This document shows positions 25,142 through 32,172 of a stretch of DNA of 32,172 bases, one piece after another. The notes beneath the pieces are model-generated. The model worked only from the letters and a program-made list of their open reading frames with translations, was not told the origin of the DNA and ran no database searches. Position numbers and translations under genes: made by a program. Positions within the stretch are counted from its first letter, which is position 1. Every line of letters begins with the position of its first letter. The DNA comes from Sphaerospermopsis kisseleviana NIES-73 (GTDB taxonomy: Bacteria > Cyanobacteriota > Cyanobacteriia > Cyanobacteriales > Nostocaceae): the NCBI RefSeq assembly GCF_002368075.1, contig NZ_AP018314.1, positions 3,473,750-3,505,921 of the forward strand. The letters run 5' to 3'.

Positions 25142-25420
25142 GGGCGAAGCATTCGAGCGAAGAATTATTAATTTTGATCACAGGTGATTTTCCTGTAAGG
25201 GCGAAGCATTCGAGCGAAGAATTATTAATTTTGATCACAGGTGATTTTCCTGTAAGGGCGAAGCATTCGAGCGAAGAATTATTAATTTTGATCACAGGTG
25301 ATTTTCCTGTAAGGGCGAAGCATTCGAGCGAAGAATTATTAATTTTGATCACAGGTTGTTTTCCTGTAAGGGCGAAGCATTCGAGCGAAGAATGATTAAT
25401 TTTGATCACAGGTTGTTTTC
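25142..25420. repeat. 57-bp tandem repeat array, five copies
   Basis: Units start at 25142, 25199, 25256, 25313 and 25370 (the last is 51 bp) and are nearly identical. Units 1-3 read CAGGTGATTTTCC and units 4-5 CAGGTTGTTTTCC. Each begins GGGCGAAGCATTCGAGCG. As 57 is divisible by three, both strands show long but meaningless open frames. It is an amplified form of the dispersed element at 10877 and 32109. There are no unique spacers, so it is not a CRISPR. Confidence 0.92.
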
Positions 25421-25425
25421 CGAAT

Positions 25426-25460
25426 GCCTGTCTGCCGACAGGCAGGCTTCGCCCCTACGA
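25426..25460. repeat. Closing half of the hairpin element with inserted stem-loop
   Basis: The array ends in CCGAATGC and GCTTCGCCCCTACGA, the right-hand end of the dispersed element, interrupted by GCCTGTC-TGCC-GACAGGC (25426-25443), a perfect 7-bp hairpin that looks like a small insertion. Confidence 0.7.
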
Positions 25461-25506
25461 CTCTTGAACTCCTGTGACTGCAATTGAAAAAATTTGACTA
25501 TAGGTA

Positions 25507-25535
25507 TTGACGCGATCTGTCTCCTGGGATATATT
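25507..25535 (+). promoter_or_regulatory. Strong sigma70-type promoter of the candidate small RNA
   Basis: TTGACG (25507-25512) is followed after exactly 17 bases by TATATT (25530-25535), close to the full consensus. No protein gene follows. Confidence 0.7.
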
Positions 25536-25612
25536 AGCTGGTGTGTGAGGAGCGAACCAGCAAGGACACCGAGACGAAACACGGCCAGTCGTCGGTGTCC
25601 TTTCTGATGTTT
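25536..25612 (+). ncRNA. Candidate structured small RNA
   Basis: Directly behind the promoter lie GCTGGT/ACCAGC (25537-25542 and 25556-25561), then a stronger stem GGACACCGA/TCGGTGTCC (25564-25572 and 25592-25600) followed by TTTCTGATGTTT, a possible weak terminator. The stretch GTGTGAGGAG (25543-25552) between the first stem's arms is the exact complement of CTCCTCACAC, the core of the Yfr1 small-RNA motif. With a normal discriminator, transcription would start near 25541, which would remove part of the first stem and leave that stretch unpaired. I do not recognise a named RNA family. Confidence 0.55.
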
Positions 25613-25617
25613 GGGTA

Positions 25618-25705
25618 GGATTCAGGATTCAGGAGTCAGGAGTCAGGAGTCAGAAAGTAGGGGAGGAAAGATTTTTCCTAGTCACCAGTCACCAGTCCCC
25701 AGTTA
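25618..25705. repeat. Short tandem repeats (ATTCAGG; AGTCAGG; CACCAGT types)
   Basis: ATTCAGG and AGTCAGG heptamers are repeated at about 25620-25651, and CACCAGT-type units follow at about 25680-25702, next to the stop codon of the HAD gene. Confidence 0.75.
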
Positions 25706-25709
25706 CCTG

Positions 25710-26561
25710 TTAAAGTAAGAATTTTTCTATGGCGATCGCTACTCCATCATGTTCTACACTGGCTGTCACCCACGTTGCTATCGCTTGTACTGGTTCTGGT
25801 GCGCTTCCCATTGCTACACCTATTCCCGCATATTCCAACATTTCTACATCATTAAAGTTATCCCCAATAGTCATTATTTGACTGCTTTCTATTCCTAACA
25901 TTTCTTCTGCAAGGTAACGGACAGCAGTACCTTTGTTAACAAAAGGATTTGCTACTTCTAGGAAAGTTGCGACAGAAGTTGTCATGTATAATTCTGCGGG
26001 TGTGTATTGTAAACGTAAATCACCCATCATTTTTCTAATCAAATCTACTTTATTACATAAGGCTAAAACCTTAGTCGGGATGTTATCAGTTAATACTTGC
26101 CGCAAATCACCCACAAGAAGAGGAGTAACACCACAGCGTTGAGAATAGTCTGCTGTATCTGTAGTTATTTCTCGCACGTAGAGTTGATCATTAATATAGA
26201 AATGGACTGAAAGGAGCGATCGCCATTGTGGTTGTTCAAAGTAATCTAATAATTGATAAGCAATTTCCTTGGTTACAGTTAAATGACGGTGCAGTTTACC
26301 ACTATTGGGATCTTGAATCCAAGCACCCTGATAAGCTACCAATGGTAAATTAGACTGAATATCTTGATGAAAGCGCAAAGCTGAACAATACATTCTACCC
26401 GTAGCTATAGCTACTTGAATACCTTTAGCTTGGACTGCTTTAATAGCTTGCTGTACAGTGTCACTGACTTGGTTGTCATGGCCAGCGATCGTACCATCTA
26501 TATCTAGTACCAGTAGCTTAATATCTTTTTTATTTTCAGCCTGATTGTTGATAGATGTCAT
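25710..26561 (-). CDS. HAD-superfamily phosphatase, Cof-type
   Basis: A 283-residue cytoplasmic hydrolase of the HAD-IIB (Cof) subfamily, which removes phosphate from small sugar or coenzyme phosphates using an aspartyl intermediate. Motif I is DIDGT with Asp20 as nucleophile and Asp22 as acid, motif II is ATGR (Thr54), and motif IV is GDNFNDVEML near the C-terminus. The cap domain lies between (~85-195). The substrate cannot be inferred. It is divergent from polA with a 76-base gap. Confidence 0.93.
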   Translation of the reverse strand: MTSINNQAENKKDIKLLVLDIDGTIAGHDNQVSDTVQQAIKAVQAKGIQVAIATGRMYCSALRFHQDIQSNLPLVAYQGAWIQDPNSGKLHRHLTVTKEIAYQLLDYFEQPQWRSLLSVHFYINDQLYVREITTDTADYSQRCGVTPLLVGDLRQVLTDNIPTKVLALCNKVDLIRKMMGDLRLQYTPAELYMTTSVATFLEVANPFVNKGTAVRYLAEEMLGIESSQIMTIGDNFNDVEMLEYAGIGVAMGSAPEPVQAIATWVTASVEHDGVAIAIEKFLL

Positions 26562-26637
26562 AAGATGAGCAGATACATTATTTAATAATCGTCCCAGTAA
26601 GAGAGTAACAGGCGATCAGCAATAGTTAAAATAGGCT

Positions 26638-29613
26638 ATGTTCCCAAACTCGACTAATTCAGTGATTTCAGATTCTGCAACTACAACCAATCCTACTATT
26701 ATCCTTGTAGATGGACATTCTTTAGCTTTTCGTTCCTACTTCGCTTTTGCTAAAGGTAGAGATGGTGGGCTGCGTACAAAAACAGGTATTCCTACCAGCG
26801 TATGTTTTGGTTTTATTAAATGTTTATTAGAAGTATTAAAAAGCGAAAATCCACAAGCAATAGCAGTAGCGTTTGATTTAGCAGCGCCTACATTTCGTCA
26901 TGAAGCAGATGATAATTATAAAGCGGGAAGAGCAGAAACACCGGAAGATTTTATTCCCGATGTAGAAAACCTGAATGATTTATTAACAGCTTTAAATATA
27001 CCGATTATTACACAACCAGGTTATGAAGCAGATGATGTATTAGGAACTTTAGCCGAAAAAGCTGCTGCTGCTGGTTATCGAGTGAAGATTTTATCAGGAG
27101 ATAGGGATTTATTTCAACTAATTGATGAAAAAAAAGGGATTACAGTTTTAAATTTTAGTCCTGAAGCTTTAAAACGTTCTACCAATAGTATCACGGAATT
27201 TCAAGCAGCACAAGTTCAAGAAAAGTTAGGTGTTTTCCCTACACAAATTGTAGATTTTAAAGCCCTTTGCGGGGATAAATCTGATAATATTCCTGGAGTT
27301 AAAGGAATTGGGGAAAAAACAGCAGTAAAATTATTAAATACTTATCATTCTTTAGATGAAATTTACGCTAAAATAGATGAAATAACAGGTGCAAATCATC
27401 AAAAATTAATTGCAGGTAAAGAAGATGCACTGCATTCTCAATATTTAGCCAAAATAGTTGTAGATGTACCTTTAGAAGTTAATTTAGAAGATTGTCATTT
27501 AAAGGGTTTTGATACTGCTAATTTAATTCCCATTTTAGAGAAATTAGAATTTAAGAAATTCTTAGAACAAATCAACGAACTCCAAGCAAAATTCGGGGGA
27601 GAAGTTACAGAAAACAAAACCGAAACTATCAAAAATAACCAGATTAATATTGCATCTGAAGAAGATAATGAAGTATGGTTTTTTAGTGCGGAAGATACAG
27701 CGAATGCTGAAAAATATCATCATGAAAAAATGCCAATTCGGATTATTGATACAACAGAAAAATTAGAGGATTTAGTGAGCATTTTAGAAAAATGTACTAA
27801 CCCAGAAAAACCCGTTGCGTGGGATACAGAAACTACAGATTTAGAACCAAGAGATGCAGCTTTAGTAGGAATTGGTTGTTGTTGGGGAACAGGAGAAAAT
27901 GAAGTTGCTTATATTCCCGTTGGTCATAAAATAGGCAATAGTGGCAATAATTTACAGTTAGATGTAGTATTATCAAAACTACGTCCAATTTTAGAAAATG
28001 CAGATTATCCGAAAACATTTCAAAATGCCAAATTTGATAGATTAATTTTCAAATGTCAGGGAATTAATTTAACAGGGGTGGTATTTGATACTATGTTAGC
28101 AAGTTATTTGCTAAATCCCGATAATACCCATAATTTAAGTGATTTATCTTTAAGATATTTGGGATTACAACTCACAGAATATAATGATATTGTACCCAAA
28201 GCAGGGAAAAAAGAAATACAAAAAACTATTGCTGATATTGGCATAAATACAGTAGCATATTATTGTGGAACTCAAGTTTATGCCACATTTCAATTAGTTG
28301 ATAAATTGCGAAATGAATTAAATCAAATACCAGCATTAGAGAAATTATTGCTAGAGGTAGAACAACCCCTAGAAACAGTTTTAGCAGAAATGGAATATAC
28401 AGGGGTGAGAATTAATTCCGGTTATTTACAAGAATTGTCTCAGTTGTTAGAATCAGATTTAGCAGTTTTAGAAACAAAAGCAACAGAAATTGCGGGAGAA
28501 ACATTTAATTTAGGTTCTCCTAAACAATTGAGTTATATTTTGTTTGATAAACTTGCTTTAAGTACCAAATATTCCCGCAAAATTCAAACTGGTTATTCTA
28601 CCGATGCTGCAACTTTAGAAAAACTCCAAGAAGTTGATACCACAGGTTTGGTTGATGCGATTATTGAATATCGAACTTTATCAAAATTAAAATCTACCTA
28701 TGTAGATGCTTTACCAGCATTAGTACATCCCAAAAGTCAACGGTTACATACTGATTTTAATCAAACTGTAACTGCAACAGGTAGGTTATCTTCTTCTAAT
28801 CCTAATTTACAAAATATTCCCATTCGTACTGCTTTCAGTAGACAAATTAGAAAAGCGTTTTTACCCCAATCTGGTTGGTTAATGGTTGCTGCTGACTATT
28901 CACAAATTGAGTTAAGAATTTTAGCACATTTGAGTCAAGAACCTGTATTAATTCAAGCTTATCAAAATAACGAGGATATTCATACAGTAACAGCAAAATT
29001 AGTCTTTGAAAAAGATGAAGTGACATCTGAAGAAAGACGTTTTGCGAAAACCATTAATTTTGGTGTAATTTACGGAATGGGTTCTTTAAAATTTTCCCGT
29101 TCTACAGGTGTGGATAAGAATACTGCAAATGAATTTATTAAGCGATTTAATGAACGATATCCCCAAGTATTTAAATATTTGGAGAGTGTGAAAAAACAAG
29201 CTATTTCTCAAGGTTATGTAGAAACAATTTTGGGAAGAAGACGTTATTTTGATTTTACTACTAAAACCTTGAAAGAGTTAAGAGGTAGAAATTTAGAAGA
29301 TATTGATTTGAGTAAGTTGAAAAATTTGGGTGCTTATGATGCGGGGTTATTGCGTTCTGCTGCAAATGCACCAATTCAAGGTTCGAGTGCGGATATTATT
29401 AAAATTGCGATGGTTAGAATACATGAAGTTTTAAGAAGATATCAAGCGCGGTTATTATTGCAAGTTCATGATGAATTAGTATTTGAAATTCCTCCGCAAG
29501 AGTGGGAAGAATTGCAATTACAAATAAAGTCAGTGATGGAAAATGCTGTGAGTTTAAGTGTTCCTTTGGTTGTTGATGTGCGTGCGGGTGATAATTGGAT
29601 GGAGACGAAGTAG
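26638..29613 (+). CDS. polA: DNA polymerase I
   Basis: The 991-residue enzyme fills gaps and removes RNA primers. A 5'-3' exonuclease (ILVDGHSLAFRSYF, ~21-34; GDKSDNIPGVKGIGEKTA, ~212-230) is followed by a 3'-5' exonuclease domain (~375-570) and family A polymerase motifs A (VAADYSQIELRILAHL), B (RRFAKTINFGVIYGMG) and C (LQVHDELVFE). In the proofreading site Exo I (Asp396, Glu398 of DTETTD) and Exo II (Asp467 of NAKFD) are intact, but Exo III reads Y542-C-G-T-Q546 where the fourth catalytic Asp is expected (E. coli YAAED, Asp501). Proofreading may be weak or lost. The length is typical for cyanobacteria. Confidence 0.98.
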   Translation: MFPNSTNSVISDSATTTNPTIILVDGHSLAFRSYFAFAKGRDGGLRTKTGIPTSVCFGFIKCLLEVLKSENPQAIAVAFDLAAPTFRHEADDNYKAGRAETPEDFIPDVENLNDLLTALNIPIITQPGYEADDVLGTLAEKAAAAGYRVKILSGDRDLFQLIDEKKGITVLNFSPEALKRSTNSITEFQAAQVQEKLGVFPTQIVDFKALCGDKSDNIPGVKGIGEKTAVKLLNTYHSLDEIYAKIDEITGANHQKLIAGKEDALHSQYLAKIVVDVPLEVNLEDCHLKGFDTANLIPILEKLEFKKFLEQINELQAKFGGEVTENKTETIKNNQINIASEEDNEVWFFSAEDTANAEKYHHEKMPIRIIDTTEKLEDLVSILEKCTNPEKPVAWDTETTDLEPRDAALVGIGCCWGTGENEVAYIPVGHKIGNSGNNLQLDVVLSKLRPILENADYPKTFQNAKFDRLIFKCQGINLTGVVFDTMLASYLLNPDNTHNLSDLSLRYLGLQLTEYNDIVPKAGKKEIQKTIADIGINTVAYYCGTQVYATFQLVDKLRNELNQIPALEKLLLEVEQPLETVLAEMEYTGVRINSGYLQELSQLLESDLAVLETKATEIAGETFNLGSPKQLSYILFDKLALSTKYSRKIQTGYSTDAATLEKLQEVDTTGLVDAIIEYRTLSKLKSTYVDALPALVHPKSQRLHTDFNQTVTATGRLSSSNPNLQNIPIRTAFSRQIRKAFLPQSGWLMVAADYSQIELRILAHLSQEPVLIQAYQNNEDIHTVTAKLVFEKDEVTSEERRFAKTINFGVIYGMGSLKFSRSTGVDKNTANEFIKRFNERYPQVFKYLESVKKQAISQGYVETILGRRRYFDFTTKTLKELRGRNLEDIDLSKLKNLGAYDAGLLRSAANAPIQGSSADIIKIAMVRIHEVLRRYQARLLLQVHDELVFEIPPQEWEELQLQIKSVMENAVSLSVPLVVDVRAGDNWMETK

Positions 29614-29726
29614 TGTTGCAGCCGTAAAACAAATATCTGAACATTATTGCTATATAGTATTCCTACTTTAAAAACTCCATCACTTCTTGTAGAACATCAG
29701 CTATATGTGGCTTTTCGCAAGCAATT

Positions 29727-29957
29727 TTACGCGACACCTTGGAGTTTGCTGGTTATTTCTTGGTGTAAAGCTAGATAATGCTGATAATTTCCTGCCCATT
29801 CGACAAACACTTCATCATCAGAAGTTTCTCCCTGGCTATATTTGGCAAAAAAATCTTCTGAACTCATTTGGTACTTGATTTCATAAACATTTAACTGTTT
29901 GGTAAGGGCAATCAACGCATCTAGTGGAGATGTATATTCGATAACTTGTTTACGCAT
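29727..29957 (-). CDS. Small antitoxin-like protein, unknown
   Basis: The 76-residue acidic protein (YTSPLDALIALTKQLNVYEIKYQMSSEDFFAKYSQGETSDDEVFVEWAGNYQHYLALHQEI) resembles small cyanobacterial proteins that, from memory, precede a toxin-like gene in two-gene units. That role is an inference. Such proteins often have the SSEDFFAKYxxGE...DDxxFVEWA pattern. No intact partner follows: behind the stop (29640-29726) only a ~20-codon frame remains (KIACEKPHIADVLQEVMEF and a stop). The gene lies 32 bp from MITE copy 2. Confidence 0.65.
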   Translation of the reverse strand: MRKQVIEYTSPLDALIALTKQLNVYEIKYQMSSEDFFAKYSQGETSDDEVFVEWAGNYQHYLALHQEITSKLQGVA

Positions 29958-30523
29958 TTATTTATCTGTTTAATTGAGTTAACTTAATTAGGGTTTGCTG
30001 AAAAAGTCTCTTCGTTAAGGCAGGGAATAGGCAAGAGTTTGGGTGATCTGTTAGTAACCAATTCTTTGAAATTTCACCCGGAAAATGCACGCTTTTAGGA
30101 GTATACCCCTGAAAAATCCTGCACTGATTTCCTGATTTTCCACCTGAAACCCTTGATTTATCAAGGTTTTGAGTTTATTCAGCAAGCCCTAATTATAAGA
30201 GTTTGTTTGAAAAGTGTCTTATAGTGTATCAAATATCTTTACTACTATTTTACAAAAGGTGAAGGGGTAGCAATGTGATGAAAATGACGGTATACCAATT
30301 TTAAAACATTCTCTAAGGACCAAGAAAGCACTTGGTCAATTATACAGACTCTATTTTCCAAAAAAAATTTTAACGATCCGCTGAAAAGAGTAAAAAAGAA
30401 AAAGTGCAAAGCAAAAAAGGAGAAAAGTATAAAGGGTTACTGAAGAATCCCCCCAACCCCACAGACTACACGAAAACCAATATTTGGGCTATATGATTAA
30501 TTCCTATTCAAATAGACGCAATA
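29958..30523. other. Intergenic region with MITE copy 2
   Basis: It holds the MITE (29990-30190) and a 7-bp hairpin GACCAAG/CTTGGTC (30318-30324 and 30331-30337) in AT-rich DNA. The rest (30195-30523) shows no coding frame. The purine-rich stretch at 30385-30435 is low-complexity. Confidence 0.6.
29990..30190 (-). mobile_element. MITE copy 2 (201 bp)
   Basis: The reverse complement of copy 1 (13043-13250), identical except for the missing 7-bp repeat unit. It is flanked by a 4-bp target duplication AATT (29986-29989 and 30191-30194). Terminal inverted repeats are AGGGTTTGCTGAA and TTCAGCAAGCCCT. Confidence 0.92.
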
Positions 30524-32023
30524 TCACTGAGATTTGCAGAATTTCCGCTGTCCATCAAGTTCTGGATGTTGCCAAGAATAGGCGAAATGACTAACTGCAT
30601 TAATTTGAGGTGCAAATCTCCTTAAAGCTGCCATTTGTTGTTCTAAAGGTGGACGGCCAGTTATTGGTTCTCCCCATTTACCAGCTAAAGCAGGAATAAC
30701 TTTTGTACCTGGTTGTGCCATACTTAAAACTCTTTGCACTTGGTCCATAATACAATTAGCATTTCCACAAGTCGCATAGGACATAGGATGCCATTCTAAA
30801 GTATTAGGAAATCTATCCCAAGGTTGTAAACGGGAATCATAACCTTTTCCTATTGTTTGATTACCTTCTGGGAAAAATACTACTCCCGCTGGAATATTAT
30901 TTTGTGTGGCTGGATAACTAGCTAGGGCAACAAAATCTAATATACCTTGCATGGCGTGAGCAATTGCCAAAAGCCATAAATCTGTTTGTAAAATTGGTTG
31001 TTTATCGTTTGCTGTGAGTAATGATTTTTCTGCAACTGGAGGAATACGACCTTGCCACATTGGTTCATCTTCTTGGGGATAAAGTTGATCAACTTGTCCT
31101 ATATCTCCTGCTGTGATGTATCCTTTACTTAAAAACCGGCGAATTAATTCTAGTCCTTTATTATTTTTGGCACGACGCAATAAAGCTTCTTGAATTGCCG
31201 GAGTAAATAACCATAAATCGCCAACTTTTGTAGCTATGGAATCAGTTCCAGCTTGTCGGGGATAGCGTACATAGTCTAATAATAAGCCATCAGGACGACG
31301 ACGCATTATTTCTTGTACCATGCGGTAAAAATCGGTTTTTGCTTGGGTGTTATAGGGGTCTACAAATACTTGGGAACGGTTATCTACAACTTCTATGCTA
31401 GTTTGACCTTTTCCATTACGAGCGATCGCATCTTTTCTACTCTCAATTTGACCATAAGTGTAGCCAAAATTTATTGTAAACATCCAAGCATAAACTTTTA
31501 ATCCTCTTGCTTGTCCTTTTTTAATTCCTTCAGCTAATAAATCAACTTTTTCTTTTCCTGGAGTACGAACAACAGATGGCCAAACTGTGGGATTAGCTGC
31601 TGCTGGTAACAATACTTGACCATCATAAAATGCTTCTAAATAAACTTGGTTATAGCCACTATTGACTATATGATCCATTATCTGATCAATTGCTCCTGGC
31701 TGAGAGTCACAGGGATACAAACGTAACCAGATAGCTTGAGTTTGTGGCCAATTTTGACGGCGACAATTTTGTAATTCTTCTGCGTGTTCTTTGAGGATTT
31801 TTTGATAACGACTTTGAGCATTTCTATTGCCTTTAATGGCTGATAAACGTAGTTCTTCTTTTTGTTTAACTGCTTTTGGTGATAATTGACATAACTCCAT
31901 TACTTGTGCTGCTGCTGGTTGAGTGCTAAAGTTAGGAATTAACATACTACTGCTAAAGAAAACAGCAAATAGACTGCGACGCAATAATCTTGGTGTGGGA
32001 AAGTTGAAAAGAGTTTTGTACAT
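30524..32023 (-). CDS. Secreted GH10-like glycosyl hydrolase (GHL10 family)
   Basis: A 499-residue protein with a signal peptide (RRSLFAVFFSSSMLIP, cleavage near AAA-Q40). After a Lys/Glu-rich helical region (~50-90) comes a TIM-barrel domain of the glycosyl hydrolase-like 10 type: IVNSGYNQVYLEAFYDGQVLLP, then GLKVYAWMFTINFGYTYGQ and RRPDGLLLDYVRYPR, where the Asp may be catalytic. A family role in cell-wall or extracellular polysaccharide breakdown is likely, but the substrate is unknown. Such proteins are common in cyanobacteria with a fixed signal peptide. No SD is strong, but the ATG at 32021-32023 is the natural start. Confidence 0.88.
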   Translation of the reverse strand: MYKTLFNFPTPRLLRRSLFAVFFSSSMLIPNFSTQPAAAQVMELCQLSPKAVKQKEELRLSAIKGNRNAQSRYQKILKEHAEELQNCRRQNWPQTQAIWLRLYPCDSQPGAIDQIMDHIVNSGYNQVYLEAFYDGQVLLPAAANPTVWPSVVRTPGKEKVDLLAEGIKKGQARGLKVYAWMFTINFGYTYGQIESRKDAIARNGKGQTSIEVVDNRSQVFVDPYNTQAKTDFYRMVQEIMRRRPDGLLLDYVRYPRQAGTDSIATKVGDLWLFTPAIQEALLRRAKNNKGLELIRRFLSKGYITAGDIGQVDQLYPQEDEPMWQGRIPPVAEKSLLTANDKQPILQTDLWLLAIAHAMQGILDFVALASYPATQNNIPAGVVFFPEGNQTIGKGYDSRLQPWDRFPNTLEWHPMSYATCGNANCIMDQVQRVLSMAQPGTKVIPALAGKWGEPITGRPPLEQQMAALRRFAPQINAVSHFAYSWQHPELDGQRKFCKSQ

Positions 32024-32108
32024 ATTGCTTAATTAACCTTAATTGATCTATCTTTTGCTAAATTTCTTAATTAATATATGACAACAGGAAAAATTTATTT
32101 AAGGAGTC

Positions 32109-32172
32109 GTAGGGGCGAAGCATTCGGACAATAACCTGTGATCAAAATTGATAATTTATCGGCCGAATGCTT
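32109..32172. repeat. Dispersed GCGAAGCATTCGG hairpin repeat, cut by window end
   Basis: GTAGGGGCGAAGCATTCGG begins at 32109, with inner CCTGTGATCAAAATTGATAA and the returning GGCCGAATGCTT at the edge. It is the same family as 10877-10949; the inner part matches the complement of the 57-bp unit at 25142. Confidence 0.85.

Noticed and set aside
24969-25409. Long minus-strand frame with repeated KINNSSLECFALTGKSPVI units
   Set aside because: It is only the 57-bp array read in frame (57 = 3 x 19), continued into the antisense of the DALR-like gene. A plus-strand frame through the same array exists too.
25142-25420. CRISPR array
   Set aside because: Five near-identical 57-bp units are contiguous, without unique spacers, and no cas genes are nearby.
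25536-25612. Yfr1 itself on the minus strand
   Set aside because: CTCCTCACAC is present, but it lies inside a hairpin, without a second terminator stem or U-run behind it, and the promoter points the other way.
29640-29726. Truncated toxin gene after the small antitoxin-like gene
   Set aside because: Only ~20 codons with a plausible helix remain; too short to assign to any family.
1-32172. tRNA, rRNA or intact transposase genes
   Set aside because: I looked by eye for T-loop motifs, for long rRNA-like stretches and for DDE-type proteins and found none.

Overview
The window comes from a filamentous, heterocyst-forming cyanobacterium (Nostocales). Supporting signs are about twenty GCGATCGC (HIP1) palindromes, many 7-bp short tandem repeats between genes, a DevH-type CRP-family regulator preceded by an NtcA-type promoter, NdhF, a plant-type zeta-carotene isomerase and a PacR/RbcR-type LysR regulator. 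The DNA is AT-rich and loosely packed. No tRNA, rRNA, CRISPR array or intact transposase gene was found. Family assignments rest on recognising motifs by eye, without database searches.

Layout. 1-1.7 kb: aat, a small conserved protein and rpsN. 1.8-6.8 kb: an accessory island on the minus strand. It holds a three-gene operon (winged-helix-like protein, AAA+ ATPase with Walker A/B motifs, PD-(D/E)XK nuclease), then a UPF0175 antitoxin-like gene and a DUF3368/PIN toxin gene broken by an internal out-of-frame deletion. This is the best candidate for an undescribed, probably defensive, system. 7.2-8.6 kb: small accessory genes (Cys-rich protein, DUF29, an unknown) bracketed by two direct copies of a double-hairpin repeat. 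8.7-13.5 kb: an EF-G-like GTPase, a secreted TPR protein, a PsiE-like membrane protein and a small helical protein.

13.8-25.1 kb: a photosynthesis/differentiation block. It holds ndhF, a thioredoxin-like gene, Z-ISO, pacR/rbcR, a Ser/Thr kinase with a zinc ribbon and membrane tail, a TPR plus periplasmic-binding receptor, a decapitated PstS-like remnant, devH and a gene with a DALR-like domain. The kinase, receptor and remnant sit between pacR and devH and look like a one-way signalling module. 25.1-32.2 kb: a five-copy 57-bp array, a candidate small RNA with a strong promoter, a HAD phosphatase, polA, a small antitoxin-like gene and a secreted GH10-like hydrolase.

The intergenic DNA is full of mobile-repeat biology. 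Two copies of a ~200-bp MITE (13.0 and 30.0 kb, opposite orientation) are the same except for one 7-bp tandem-repeat unit, and each is flanked by a 4-bp target duplication. A diverged third copy lies at 16.0 kb. A dispersed hairpin family appears singly at 10.9 and 32.1 kb and amplified at 25.1 kb. Short repeats have also entered two reading frames (TPR protein, DALR-like protein).
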